A stretch of 64,000 nt of DNA from Taeniopygia guttata. Lineage: Eukaryota; Chordata; Aves; Passeriformes; Estrildidae. The stretch covers positions 27,429,501 to 27,493,500 of the forward strand of contig NC_133032.1 of NCBI RefSeq assembly GCF_048771995.1, written 5' to 3'. Position 1 is the stretch's first letter. Every line of letters begins with the position of its first letter. The notes below the pieces were generated by a model, which did not search any database, was not told the DNA's origin, and was given only the letters and a program-made list of their open reading frames with translations. The translations under genes and the position numbers were made by a program. Below are positions 11,857 through 26,054 of this stretch, one piece after another.

Positions 11857-14477
11857 TGACATCTTGATTTCACATATGAAGTTTCTGCAAAATCCATTTA
11901 TCTACATTTCCTTACCTAAGAGTGCATGCTGACCCCACAAGAATTTTAAATGGCTGGGGAAATTAGCATTTTCAAAATCCAAAAGAAATGGTTATCTATT
12001 ACAACAGAATTGTAATATTCTTTCTTACCAAGTTTTGAACATCTTAATTACTATTCTCCAGAAGAATTTGTCAGTTCCCAGCCTTGTAACTGCATTTGAA
12101 TTTCCACCAGCACACAGCCTCCATTTGCACTCAAATTAAATAAAAATATATTTGTAAAGTAGCATAGCTAAAACAAACTTATATTTCTACCTTTTAACAT
12201 AGTTTAACAAAATAACTTGCTTCAATGCCTGTTTTAAAGATTTACCAAAGCACTCGTGATAAAAGTTCCCATAGCTATAAATTTCCTTAAGATACTATTT
12301 CAATAATTTTCTCATCTAAAAGAAAACTTGCAGCTGTTGTGTTTTGAAAAATTTTGGCAGGGATGGTTTTGTATGTTGTGAATGATGTCACCATCTTGTG
12401 ACAAGCTACAGAATGCTTTTGGCTGGGTCAGATTTTGTCTAGGCCACAATTATCTACATTTATTTTAAACTCTTAATTGAAATATGTCTTTGAGAGGAAC
12501 GTGCATGCAGACATACAGCAATGAAAAGTAATCCCTTTTGCTTACTGCATTTGAGTAATTAATTCATGATACCAAGCAATACCATATGTTTCTTCTCAAT
12601 AGAAGCATTTAATTAACACATGGGATCAGACAGATTTACATGGAAGCTGGGTTTTCATCTTCACCTCCTGAGAAATACTTTCCCAGCACACATCATGTCT
12701 CAAATAATTATTTTCTGTAAGGAGAATTTTGTTCTAAACAAGGCAGATCCATTGTATCACTTTTAGCAGCCAGCAAAGACATTTGCACGAGGTCTCAAAC
12801 AGGACAGGAAAAATCCCCATAAAAGCAGAGGCTGTGTGAGAAGCTCAGGGGAAAAAAAGACCATGCAGCTGTCAGGCACCCCTCCAAAAGGGCTGGGCAC
12901 AAGGGAGGAGAAGTGGAGCACAGAGAAAGGGAGGCTGAAGATTGACCAGGCTGCCACCTCGGCAGAATTGAATTTTGCCATCTCCAGGCCTGAGGACTAA
13001 ATAAGTTAATTCAATTTGTTTAATGAGCTGGAAAGCTTCTAACAAACCCTGCTTTTAAACGTCTGGTTAGGAATATAGGAATCTTTCCAAAGCATTAAAT
13101 CTACTACTTGCAAAGAGGAAATGTTCCCTTGAAATAACGACTAAGGATGGCAAGGGACAGAAAAGGAGACAGTCCTGTAGGAACCCTAGCAAGGCAAAGT
13201 GTTTTTCATTGGAATAGTCAGTGTTTCAGAAATGTTAATTACCTTTCCCCTCTCCAGACACACTCTGCCCTATTTGGGAGCGATCCAGGTAGGAGGCCGG
13301 AAAACAAGTTTCCCATTACAAGGGTGTTTACGGATTTTTTTTCACAGAGTTTTGATTTATTTTCTTGGAGAAATTGGTGCGGATTCTGCCCTCAGACTAT
13401 TTTCCCCTTGAAAGATAACCATAAAGGAAAAATATAAATCAATCTGTTGTTATTATGGAGAAAGAATCCCTCAGTATTTTTCTCAAAGCTTGTTTCTGCC
13501 CCAAAAAAATTCTCATATTTTTTACTTCAAAATGCATTTATAGTGGCTTTAAAACTCACTGAAGGTATATACTAATCTTAGACTTTGAATAGAAGCCTTG
13601 CTTCAATTCTATTCCAACTATTCTATCAATCTTGACAAATACAATTTTTGAAAACACATAGAATTAATATTACACAGCATTGTAATTAAATGTTCTGTAT
13701 CTTTTTTCTTTCTTTCTTTCTTAAAGTGAGTAACATTTGAACAGCATATTTGACTCTCAGGAATTTCAGCAAATTACAGTTCCAAACAGAATATTTAGTT
13801 TCCATCTCCCAGATTATATTCCTCTGTGCACATTATCTGCTGTATTCTAAAAACAACAAATAATCTTGAAGAATTTATTTTAAAATATATTTGACCATCC
13901 AAGTTCCAGTTTAATTTGTAGTCTTTCAACTTTGACTCTTTCAACTTGGTACAGTAATAGGGAAAAAGCAGCCTCCACTATATCATTCAAAATTAATTAT
14001 CCATACAAAAGAAGTGATAATACAGAACATATTTCATATTCCAACAAATACTCAATATCCTTGAAAAGTTTTTTCAATAGAGTTAAAGCTATCGGTATGG
14101 ATTTCAGCAGTGTAGATTGAATGAAATAAAGCTGAAATACCTCTTTTACCACCCCCAAAGAAACCATGCCACCAAGCAAGTTCTGAGCTGTAAACTAGCA
14201 GGTGCACTTCTGGCAAGCATATTCCATATTCCCAAATGCTTTGGGTTTCTCCAGTGAAGAAGCCTCTCAAGTGAAAGAGCAAAAAAGGAAACCAGCTTTT
14301 TTTCTCTTTCACTTTTTATTTTAAAAATATGCTATTTCTGGTAATAACACTCTTGATGAGATGGAGAAAGAAAACAAAATCCAAGTCCCATGTTTCTTAA
14401 TTAAGAACCTCAAATGCAGTGTTTTCTAGGATGTCACAATTATGGAAAAATCAGCCCAGCTAAATATTTACAGCTGA
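11857..14477. other. AT-rich non-coding DNA
   Basis: Nothing supported as a gene. It contains a short TTTC repeat at 13701-13722 and a modestly GC-richer stretch at 12765-12965 with a 72-codon minus-strand ORF that I regard as accidental. Confidence 0.55.
13701..13722. repeat. Short (TTTC)n microsatellite
   Basis: About four TTTC units next to a T run, in AT-rich DNA. It is short and imperfect. Confidence 0.75.
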
Positions 14478-15188
14478 TCAATAAGACAGAACATCATTTC
14501 TTTGTACATTACAAGTCAGTTCTGTGATTCTGCAAATGTGCAAACCCTTCAAAGCTGCCTTTTCAACATTACTAAGCCTCATCTCCCAAAACACTGTAAC
14601 AGAGTAGCTCTCAAGTCTTGCAAGCAGTGTACAGGAGCTTTTCCATAAATCAATTCTCTTTCTGTGGCATGACTTTCCTGGTAGCACACTACACCCAGGA
14701 GCTGGAACCCAGCAGGAGTTACAATAAGACACTGCCCAGGGCTTTCCAACAAATAGAAACTGAGCCACCTTGGTAAAATTGTCTCCTGGTTGCTGACACA
14801 GCCAAAACTCCGAGGGGAATAACAGGGCACAAGAAATGCTGCATGAGCAGACCTTTATCAGGTATTTAACTGTGAAAATGAGTAACTGATCCTCTCTGCT
14901 GAAAGGAGATGTTGAAAATGCTCTATTTTTATTAAACTCTGCCTGGTATGATAACAGCCCACTGAAATGATAACAACCTTTTTTTCCTGAGCAGATGCAA
15001 GAGAAACCATCCTGCTTGCAGGCACAGGATGAGGCTGCCAGCTGCTTACCTCTGCTGGTGCTCTGATGTACCTGAATCACAAGAGGATTTTTAACTGATG
15101 TGGTAAGAGACAGGAAAGGAAAAAACTGCTTTAGAATTCTATTGTAAGACACTTTAGCCATGAATGCTATTACCATTAGTAACCACAA
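14478..15188 (-). other. Longest ORF in the window (236 codons), unrecognised
   Basis: An open frame from ATG at 15188 down to a stop at 14478. The product has no domain that I recognise. It is Cys-rich, with a cluster at about residues 54-71 (CACKQDGFSCICSGKKGC), and has no clear signal peptide or repeat. The length is unusual for AT-rich DNA but not decisive over 64 kb. Within the frame, 15050-15094 is bounded on the minus strand by a strong pyrimidine tract plus CAG and by a GAG/GTAAGC donor, so a small part could be an exon even if the whole ORF is not. No TATA box, Kozak context or neighbouring gene supports translation of the full frame. It is most probably a chance ORF. Confidence 0.12.
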
Positions 15189-16296
15189 TCATTAAAATTC
15201 TGCACAGAAAAATGTTTTTCTTTTATTAATTAGCTAAAGAATTGCAATTGATGCTGTCATGCCATTCTACCTTAAGATTTTAGGTACAGAGATTTGGTAA
15301 AGAAAATATAAAACCCTGCCCTACATGCTAGCTTTATTTGCTACATTGCAAATTTTTCAAGCTTAATTTCACTCTATTTTCATGTAACCTATGGACTAAA
15401 ATCACTCCTCATTTTAGTAATTTCTAACTTTTGCCTCATTGTGCCTGCTACAAGAACTGTAAGTAATCAAAGTTCAACCCTCTTCATCACCTTCAATTCT
15501 TCCTCAAATTATCCCATGAAGGTGACTTATTTTCTCCAGCAGTGTTCCTGGAAATTATGTAATGTGTGTAACTTTACTATTCAGTCATCATTAGGAACCA
15601 TTCATTGAAAATTGCTACATCAAGATATTCTTAAAAATAAAAGCTTTTCTGGAAAACAGAGCCTTAGAAAACTAATACAAAATTCTAAAACCCCAGAATA
15701 TCTAGTTTTTTGAAAGAGAAAATACAATGAAGAAAAATTATTTAAAGTTTTTGCCTTTTGTGTCTTCTTATTATTTTGACTTTTCATTTTCCTTGATGCC
15801 AAGTAGCACTTTGAGACTTCACAGTTAAAAACATTACCAGCTTCCAATGCATTCCACCTTTTTTTTTTTATTTTGGAGCTACTCATTTTTCTGATGCCAC
15901 AGGAAACCCAGAACTGTAGTACCAGGAATTTGTCCTTATTTCTTATTGTAATACAGAGAGAACAATGGCTAAATTTCTCAAACACTTAAACCACTTCAGA
16001 CTGTTCTGATCCCTTATTAAATGCAGCAATTAACCCCCCAGATATTATGGCATAAGCAAATATTTTTAAATTCCAGTCCCTTGTGGGACATTTGACATTG
16101 ACTTGGGGGAGAAAAACGCACAGGCGGGGCAGCTGAGCGCCAGAAGCCTTTGAAGAAAATAAATTCTCTATTACATAAACACAGAAAAGCTTCTGTCTGA
16201 AAGAACAGCTTGGAAATTTTAATTTTCTTCTCTCTTTGCATGGCAGAAGCAAGGCCTAGATGAAAGTCTAGGTGTGATAATGCAGCCTGCTAGAGC

Positions 16297-16372
16297 TGCA
16301 GTGCTGCGGCAGAAAAGCACGCTCCTCCTAAGAGCATCCCTGAGCTGCACCGGGCTTGAATGCAGCACTGCA
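16297..16372. repeat. 11-bp perfect inverted repeat with 54-nt loop
   Basis: TGCAGTGCTGC at 16297-16307 is matched exactly by its complement GCAGCACTGCA at 16362-16372. The pairing does not extend past the 11 bases on either side, and the loop is long, so it is not a convincing microRNA precursor. Confidence 0.5.
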
Positions 16373-19300
16373 TTTCAAACACGGCACAAATCTACTCTTG
16401 GCTGCAATAAAAACAATGGAATTTTCATCTGTCTGCTGTCCATTACAGACTCTTTGAAATCATATAATAATAACTAAAATAAGACATTATTTTGAGGGAA
16501 GATGTTTGAAAAAGCCAGCTGTATGTTGTGCAAGTTGAAAATGTAGTGACCTTAGTCACTTGCTTGATGGTCATCTCATGTGGGGGAAAAAAAATCCCCA
16601 AACCTTAAAAATCATTTTTCCTCCCACTTCTTTCACCTGGTTTTCTTTAAACTTGAATCCATTTCCAAACATAAAAAAAATAATATGTCATTATCACAAA
16701 TCTGTTATGTAGCAGAACAGTTACTGTCACATCTGTTAACATTTAGTTTTCCCCAACTCTTCATCCTGTCCCTCTAGATTATGGTTTCTTTGATATGAGA
16801 CTAATTCATGATGATGGGTTTTCTCTTCGCAGGTGTTCCTATGATGTCCAACACCTTGATCCAATTTTCTTAGAGCAGGCAGCCTTTTGGTCATGAGGAA
16901 AGTTCTGCTCATGATGATTACATGTGCAATGCACTAAATTGCTCCAGACAGCTTTGCTTGGAAATGCATGAGAAATCGGATCTCACATGGGAGAAATGCC
17001 AAGAAAAACAATATCAGCTTTTTCACTAAAGTGACAGACATTAAATCCACAATGAGAATCAACAAACTTCTTACAATAATGAAAATCATTAACCAATTCA
17101 TCTCTACATGTGGCTAATTTCCTCCATGTTCCCTTTACCTCTAAGTACACATCAGACTTCTCCTTGTTTAAAAAAAAAAAACCCACAAAAAACCCCAAAC
17201 TAAAATGCCCCACAAAAATACTCAGATTGGGAAACCAGAAATAGTTCACTGATTGCCCCTAGAATTTTAGCCCAAATATACAATGATTCAGGTAAGTATT
17301 AAAGAACTACCAGCTATTTTAATATACCTATATATTTTAACTCATAAGTAAAAATTTTGCTGAGTTTTGTCATTGATTTCAGTGGGAACAAAATATCCTG
17401 AGATAAGTATTATGATTGTTAATTAGAGTCTTTGAGGGGAAAACTTGATCCATACTCAAAAAACAAACAAGGACAATTATTAGCAAAGACTAAGCTGGAA
17501 TTCTGTAAGTCAAGTCCAAATATCATGTAAGTATATTTAGGCTAAGCCAAACATAAGTTACTGCAAAACAATCTCTAGTGTTTGTGATGCCAAATGCTTT
17601 CAGTCTGAGCAAATAACATGAACTACAGCTTGTAAAACGTGCATGTCCATCACAGGCAAATATTGCAATGAACAATTTTATTTAAAAATTGATCTTATTT
17701 TGAAATCATAAGGCAATCCAATAAGAATTTGTATGGTTTGTCTCGTGTAAAATTTTTATGAAACAGTCTGGTTTTGTCATCAGGTTAAAGTCCTTCATGA
17801 GAAGCCAAAAATATGTTAATAATCACAAAAGAGAATTGGTTACAGGTCTTGTCCTACAAAATTTGAGGAAAAACATCTTAATAAAGTTAATGCATAGTTG
17901 ATAGCCATATGATGATCTTTTGCTTTTTCTGATCTAAGTCCCACATGTAATTCAACAAATGTTAGTCTAGAATCCATCAAGGTTAAACACAAGATTAACT
18001 TTATGAATGTAATTAGGGCAGGGGAACTATCTTGAAGGAAATGTCTTTAATTTCCCTCAGTTTTTCACCCTGCAATCATCCTCATTCAAATGGCAGATAC
18101 TGCCAAATTGTACAAAATATTTATTATACAAATGGTGAACATCATGAGATTTTGTTAGGTTCTTTATGCTTTTGCATCATTTTTTTTTAATTGGATTCAA
18201 TAAACTCAACTAAATTTTCATGGTTTTCCTATGGAAGCTGCCTATGTGAATCCCATTATCTCTAATTTTTAAACTTAGTTGAGAGCAGTGCTGTTCTTTA
18301 TATCTAACAAGTTCAGCCACCATTGTAGCATCAGAATGGCTTTCTGAAATTCATTGCAGTTTATCCTCACAGCAGCCCAGCAAGGTCAGGATATACCATC
18401 CCTACTTTCAAAGTGCCAAACTGACATCCTGAGTCATCTGAATTTTCGGGAGGACTAGAATCAAGGATAATTGCTCTGACATTGTGCTGCTAAACCAGCA
18501 AAGGCAAACCTTTCCCAGCCTGGGCTGTCTCCCACCCTCTGCCCTCCTCCAAGGTGCTCCTTACGCATTTCAGCTTTGATCACAAGGTGCTGACCATGTG
18601 CTTATTCTGCCATCTGTACCAAGACCTGTCACTCTACTTCACCCTTCTTCCCATCCTTAAGAGGTTTTTTTAGGAGTTTTAAGAGTTATTTTATGAGCTA
18701 CAATAAGTATTGCTTAGCTCTAGTTATCTGTGCCTTTATTAAGCAAAGGCATAAAAATCCTAAATATCACTTTTGGTTTTCTGTAGCCTCGTACCTCTCC
18801 AGTTTGGGATTTTTTAAGAGAGAACTGTGATGCACTATAAGAAAGGCTCAAACTTCCAGTAATTCTAAAAGCAGGAAATACCAGTGAAAACCTGTTTCTC
18901 AGAGGATACCAAATGTAAATACTTGTATCTGAAAAATTCTGATTGTCAAAAAAGAAACTATTGCTTGGGTGTTCAGCTATATTGGGATTTTTGAGCACAC
19001 TTTGTACCATATATTTGATGGGTTATGGCGAGGTCCAGAAGTGATTTAGACAATCCCTTCAGAATGTAAATTAAAATATACAATATCTATATTACACTGA
19101 GGCTTTTATCTCAAGTAGGACTCTATTCTGTTTACCCTGAACTTTGTGAACTACTGAACTACCACCTTAAGCAGCTCAGGCTTCAGCTCCCAGGAACAAC
19201 TTCTTGACTCTTATTTCTCTAATAACAATTCTCCAGTAAGGAAAAAAAAAAATCACTTATTGTAGAAATGTAAAACAAATTACTCCTCTGCTATCCAAGA

Positions 19301-21506
19301 ATGCTTTGTACTTCAGAGATGCCTTTTCCTACACGAGGCATTTTACTTTTCCACCTAACTCATCTAGTGTATCTTAATTATCATACACCCATTTTCTCAT
19401 TATATTCTCTTTACTGGCTGAAGGAGTCCTACGACAGCTTAATTTTAGATGAACCTAGAAGCAGACATTCAGACTCTCCTGTGCAATAATGGAATTTCTA
19501 GATCATTATGATATTCATAATTTCTACAATATCTCAAAAATTTTATTCCTACTTCTGAACAGCAAATATAAGTTGATTTTCAGTGAAATACTGGAAATGT
19601 GACCAGAATGCATAACAGAATAGGAGATCAAAATGAGATGGTGCTGATTTGATTTCTCTTTTCAGTAAAGCCACTTCAGGGTAAACTATCTTCATCTTGG
19701 CACACCTGGAAGTCAGGCATCCTTCAGTTTTTACAATTTACTTAAATAGCAAAGGATTAACAATGAATATTACATCAAACTGCAATCAGCCTCAACTCCT
19801 CACTCCAGAAATATTTCCTTTGACTACAGTGAACTGTAGAAAAATAATTCTGTGCATCAAAACCAGAAATTTGCAACACAATGATCATCAATTACCAGCT
19901 GCTTTCATGACTGAGAACTGTTTTTCATCGGCCAGTCAGGACTGGAGATGCACACAGATAAGTTCCCTTCATTGTTCCCTTTCCACAAAAAGGAACCAAC
20001 CACCACCACAAATAAAAAAAAAAAAAAAAAAGAGAGAAACAACAAAACACACAAAAAATCCCCAACCACCACATAAAAAAGCTTTGATTTCTTTCATTGT
20101 GCATTGTTGGAACAAAAAATGTGTGTTCCTCCACTGATTCAATGCAGCATTTAAAGTCACACTTCACTTCAGGAGTGAAGGGTGAACAATACCTCTTTTT
20201 GAAAGCATCCAAATGAGTGGCTAATACAAACATGTTCAAATGAAGAAATGCTTAAAACAGCTATTTAAAATCTAGTGAAATCACGTGCATTTTGCTTTAT
20301 ACTATTCAAGTGGATTTCAGGAAGTCATGTTATAGCTTTGCACAGGAATTCTCTCCTAGATAACATGTAACTTGCCTCTCTATACTAAGTAATTTAGGCA
20401 ACATCTTTTTCATCAGACACAGGATTCACTTTCTATATCACATATATATGTGAGTGTGATTTATATATAGTTTATATCACAGGATAAAAACTCCACAGGA
20501 TACACTTCTTTGACCAATATTTAACATTTGTATAATTCCATCAATTCTACCTTTGAAGCCTTACCTTTAAAATCCAGTATTTCTTTCAAATCAATTAGTC
20601 CCTTAGCATCAACTTCTTATTAACCCATCATGAATAAATAATTCATATTTAGTATTTCAGTAATTCACTTGGATCCACATGAGCAATAAAATCCTGTTGT
20701 CTTGAATCAGAGAGGGCAGTGTGCCATGGCCTATCTACTCCCAACAGGGGCAGTTAAAAGCTAGATGGGAACTGTCTGTTTTTCAATTTAAAAATCAAAT
20801 TTTGCCCATTCACAGTGGGCAGTTATGAAGCAGATGGTCAATGACAAAGCATGAATAAAGCAACAGTTTGCTAATATTGAACCTACAATTTTCTGCTTTG
20901 TTTTTTGTGTGCTAAAAAAGCACCAGAGTAGACATTACCTATTGATGCCAAACAGCTTAAGACAAACTCCTGATGCTAAGAGAAAGGCACTTATTCTCAA
21001 GATCTGATTAATTCCCAGTCATTAACATAATTTCCATGTTTCCTTCTGCCATCATCAGTCTTTTCCTCTGCATGCTGTTAATTCCCCAAGGCACTGCAGC
21101 CCCTTTGTGGCATTCAAGAGAAGCTCCCACTGACATTTACAAAGTTCACCCCACTATGTCAGTTCCTCAGTCATTAGTGCAGCTTCTGGAGATTACTCCA
21201 GTTGAGGCACTGTTTCCTTTAATTTGTTTTGCATCACTTCTCAGAAGAACAGAATGTGAAAAATAGCTCTATATTCAGGCCAAAGAATAAAAACTTAGTC
21301 TTTAGTCACCCACTTTTAGGCATAGAGAGATGGAAAAGGGAAAAATTTTCAAAGTAAAAGACCTGTGTAAAAGAGCTGTGGCTTAAAATATAACACTCAT
21401 TTTATTAGCATTTGTCTCTAAGTAGGACTCCAGTACAACACAAGTTTCATGTTTTGCTTTAATTCACCATTGCTACTTCATATAACTTCTGAATAAAAGC
21501 ACAACT

Positions 21507-21529
21507 GGGGGAGGGGGGTGGGGAGAGGG
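21507..21529 (+). repeat. Canonical G-quadruplex motif
   Basis: Four G tracts (5, 6, 4 and 3 Gs) are separated by loops of A, T and AGA, satisfying the standard G3+N1-7 pattern on the plus strand. The flanks are AT-rich, with no CpG island or promoter signal nearby. Confidence 0.75.
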
Positions 21530-24500
21530 AAAAAACACCACTTTTGACTGAGAAATAGGATTTCTCTCTAGAAGAAAAACACATCAATAGCTAAGTTGTT
21601 ACTCCATACTGAAAAACTTAACATTCTGCTTCAAACTATTAAAAATCTCATGTTTCTTAGAAGCTGCTGGCCTAAAAACTCCTGCTCTTGTCATCCAAGT
21701 GCCAACAAGGCTGACAAGCAGAGCACAAGCAGCAAGGCAAGATCTGGGAGCCCCAAACAAATGAAGGGAGAGACATGAGCCTTTATTAAGAGCAAAAGGC
21801 AAAGAGCTCTTTGCTGGCTCATATCACTAGATTGTCATAGCTGGCACTGGCAGGAAGGGATTCCACTTTTTATTGGGCAGCAGCTTATATTACATAGGCT
21901 TTGCTGACTACTATCTATAGGAAGCTATGGCAGATTCCATCAGCAGTAGTTGACCGGGAGCCAGCCTCCAGTTTTACACTTTGCCAGAAGTCAAGAGACA
22001 TCAGACACCTACTGACAAACAGCAACTCTTTGGAAGCTTTAATACACTTAAACTTGCAAATGCTTCCGAGATGGTTTATCTCTTTTGGAAGTATAAGAGA
22101 CATTTATGACTCTTCAAGACAGTATTTTACAAATTCTAGCAATGCTACTTGCCTTTCAGTCTAGATTATGGTGTTTGTGCAAAGAATTCAAGCTGGTAGT
22201 TGACAGTATTTCCTCTATGTATTTATTTCGTTCAAATTCACAGAGATTCCTTGTTTGTTCATATTTCAGAAAGTAATTAAGTATTGGACCTCAAAATAAC
22301 AGTAGAAAGAATGGGATCCTCTGCTCAAAGAGGACTTCCTGTCACCAGGAAATTAAATGTTTCTTCTGGCAGACAGTAAAGTACACACAGAAATAAAAAT
22401 TAATCTGTAGGCTTACACTTACATGCTTTCTCAAAGTTAATTAAGAAGGAAGGTTACCCAAGGTTCAATGAATGAGGCAATGCCAATTTAGGAAGTGATC
22501 TCAACTTACAAGAGAGTAAAAGTACAAAATTTCAATTGTTGGGCAGATGGACTAGATTCTCATATTCTCTGATTTTTTTAAATTGTGACTCTGAACTCCT
22601 GCATGAATGCAGATGGGGTTTACACAGAGAAATACAGTCCCAAAGATTAATAACAAAGTGATCAAAGATGGAATAATTAACACAGAACCAGGGTAGGTCC
22701 TGTCTCCTTATTAGGCTGACTTGCCTAGATATCAAGAACACAGAGGGAAAACCAGTTCCCAATTCCTTCACAGACAATTCAAGAACTGAAATTCCACAGG
22801 TGCAAAAATTTTCAACTTTTCATTTCAGTGAAAATAATAATTTTAAAAAGATCAACAGCTTTATAGCTATCAATGCTATAAAAAGAGGGGGGAAAGTAAT
22901 GCTATTTTTGGAGTGACAGTAGTTTCTAAAACACCCTGTAATTAGTGACTTTGACAAGGATTAACTCGTGGATGTGTTTTACCATTTTACTTGTCATTTT
23001 CACCCCAAGGTAGAACTTAGGAGTGACAGTACAAACCTAGTCGCAGATGTTACTTGACCTAAGGGAAGGAGGGTAAAGGCTTCAGATTTTTTTTTCTGAC
23101 AGTCATGCTAACTGCCTGCACTATTAAATCTTTGATCTTCAGATGAAGCCCAAAACAACATTTATCACTTCTCTGCAACCCCATTTTTGCAGAAGGCACA
23201 TTGATACTTGGAGAAGTGAAGAACCCACTTCTAAATGATGTCTTGGAGTCTGAATCTTAGAAGTTGGTGGTACAGAAACAACTTAGCTTCTGGGAATAAA
23301 TCTAATTAGGAAATCAGGACTAATATAACTCTAGAGACTAAAAATACCTGGGACATAAGATTTAGCTCTTCTAAGAACTGTGAGGCAGGAGGCCATGAGG
23401 GGGCATTCTGCTAGATTTGGTCTTACAAATGTAACTAGAACAAAATATTCTTCAATATAACATTTACAGTCCTGTTTCAGTTAAGGTGCTTTCTGAAACA
23501 CACAATTACTAATTTTCAAATGTCTCTGTTACCATCCAAAATACTGGTCTAGGACAAGCATTTGAAATACCTATATTTATTTCACTTAATTCCAGAAAGC
23601 AATGACTAGAAAAGAGGAGCACACTTTCTGGAAAACTTACATCAAAATTATCCTTCAGTGCCATACATTCTTTACAATCTAGGATAAAGCAATCTAATAG
23701 ATCACCAATGATACTTTAAGGCATTTTATGAAGTTCACATGTTTTGGAAATGCTATAATTAAAATACTATCCATGCAGAGAGACAGAGAAACAGTTCATT
23801 GCTTTCAAATATAGTTAGGACTTCAACTAGGCACAGAAACTTCCATATGCCCTTTTCATACTCACAGCTGTGGGATCAGGACTCAGCTGTTAAGCAAACA
23901 TCTTCAAAACTTTACCAGCATCAACTCATGACAGAGCTGCACAACTCATTCCTAAACTCATTTTCCCTAATGTTTTTGTATAATGCTTAGGCTAAAAATA
24001 CTCCACAAAAGCTGAAGAGCATAAAAAGCTACCTAATCTTTATGGCAGGACAAGTTATTTTTGTCATACACTAAGAAAAAGATTTATGCATGTGGTAGAA
24101 ACACGAAATAGATTTGCTTTACTGTAATAGACTTTGTTGTTTTATTTTGACCTTTTAAAATGTTTATATAAGGTCAGAGTAAAATTAATAGGCAGTAATC
24201 ACTCTCTCCAAAGTAAGTCTTAGTAAATCCATACTGCTTCTCCATTAAGAATTCTATAGGCCACTGCATACAAATTTAGGAATTCCAGTGGGTCATCAAA
24301 TGCTTGCTAGCTGCAAAAATCAATTTGGGGCCACTTTTATCAAATGCCAGGAATAAAGAGAGAAATCCTGCATGTTTACTCCATGCTGCTATGGCAGGGA
24401 GCCAACAATAGCAAAGGAACTTGGAACTGCAGGACTATATCCCCATTTGTCTCACCCTTGTAGTCATAAAACTGTTTATGCAGATAAAAGGACTGACAAT

Positions 24501-26054
24501 TTTATCAAGTGCTGTGCATTGAGTTACTGAAAGCTTCCAAACACCCTTTTTTAAAGAAACTTATAGCCTTAAATAATCAGCTTCTTAACAGACAGCATGA
24601 GAACTTATGCCACAAGTAAAATATGAGTAAAATATGGTGAATTTGTTGTTATGTGGAAAGGTATGCTTCTTTCTTACTTTGCGCGAGAAATACAAATCTG
24701 AGTGTTACCAACCTTACATTACACAAGGAGAAATATATTCCAGAAGATTCAGTGAAAAAAGAAAAAAGAAATTACACTTGAAATGTGGAAGGAAAAAATA
24801 AGAATGACAGGTGGCAGACTCAAGTTGTTTTAACACAAATTCTATAGCTACACCAACTGCTGTGGAGAAGGCTAAAACAAGCAGGGAATAGAAATATGTT
24901 TTTAATTGCTGCACTATTTAGTTTTGTAAGCCATGTGATAGTAGTCACATTTAAAACATCAGACTAACTAAATGCAAAAGTATTTAGAAAGCTAAGTTAA
25001 AAGAATTTCTGATTAATTCTTCACGTTTCTCCTAAGCAGTTTTTTCTCACATCAGAAATATTAAGAATCTATAACTGGCCTCTGATATGGTCTTCCTATG
25101 CAGAGCATACAAGAAGGGCTTCCATGGTTAATTTGGTACCCTGCAGACACATGGTTTCACAAGAGGAAAAAGGAGGGAAATCATCACAGCTCTCCATGCA
25201 GTCCTTGATCCCCTTAAGCCAGCTGATTTTGCCAGAAGCGTTGGCACACCATGTCACAGGGGAAGCAGCAAGGGCAGGGTTGGTAGATGGAAAGAGTACT
25301 CTAAACTGGAACCAGCACTAAATGCTTCAAAATTAATGACCCAGGCACACACAGATAGTTGGCTTCAGCAGACTTCCCTGGTCCTCACAGCCTTCCCACA
25401 TGCACCCCACTTCCACTTATTTATACCAGAATAACTAGTATATTTAAAAGCCTAAAATGTACAGGGTTAAAAAATGCAAATTCTTCCTTATGTGCTTTCA
25501 CCCTGAATTAATTAACAAAGTTCTACAAAAACACTCTCTCTGTCAGACCTGAAGCAAGGAGAACTGTGATAACAACATTTTTAAGATGGCTTTGCTACAA
25601 GAAAGGCATCTCATGGAACTAAACAGAACACGAGGGAGAAAACAAGTTCTGCATTATGGCTTTGTTACTCTGCACAGCTGGTGACATTTCCCACAGATGT
25701 CCCTTCTAAACATCAATGAAATGGAACAGTGCAGAATAAACAAAAGATAAATTACATATGTCATCTGGCATGGGTCATACCTCAGGTGACAATGCTTCAA
25801 GTAGAAGTGCAACAGGAAAATAATAGCAATGAACTTGGAAGAGATAAAGCAGAGAAGGAAAGTCCAAGTCCCATACACACACGTAACCATCTACAGGATT
25901 TTGTCAAGGATTTTCAGCCTCCAGTAGTCTAAAGAAAAAAAAAAAAATCAAGATTCTAAATATGGATTTAGAAACCTTACCAGAGAACAGAATAAGCAAA
26001 TGTATCAGCATCCAACAGCTCTTACAAGTTTAAAGCCTGCAAAGAGTACAGAAA

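Larger units (their letters stand above)
15189..26054. other. AT-rich non-coding DNA
   Basis: No supported gene in about 10.9 kb. Visible items are an 11-bp inverted repeat (16297-16307 with 16362-16372) in a slightly GC-richer patch, an 18-base A run at 20014-20031 in A/C-rich DNA, a G-quadruplex motif at 21507-21529, and small AT-rich palindromic bits near 20440-20480. All ORFs are short and look random. Confidence 0.55.

Noticed and set aside
14519..14535. CR1 3' octamer-like word (TTCTGTGATTCTG)
   Set aside because: No CR1-like sequence precedes it in sense orientation, so it is probably coincidence.
16297..16372. MicroRNA-like hairpin
   Set aside because: Only 11 paired bases with a 54-nt loop and no extension of the stem, unlike a microRNA precursor.
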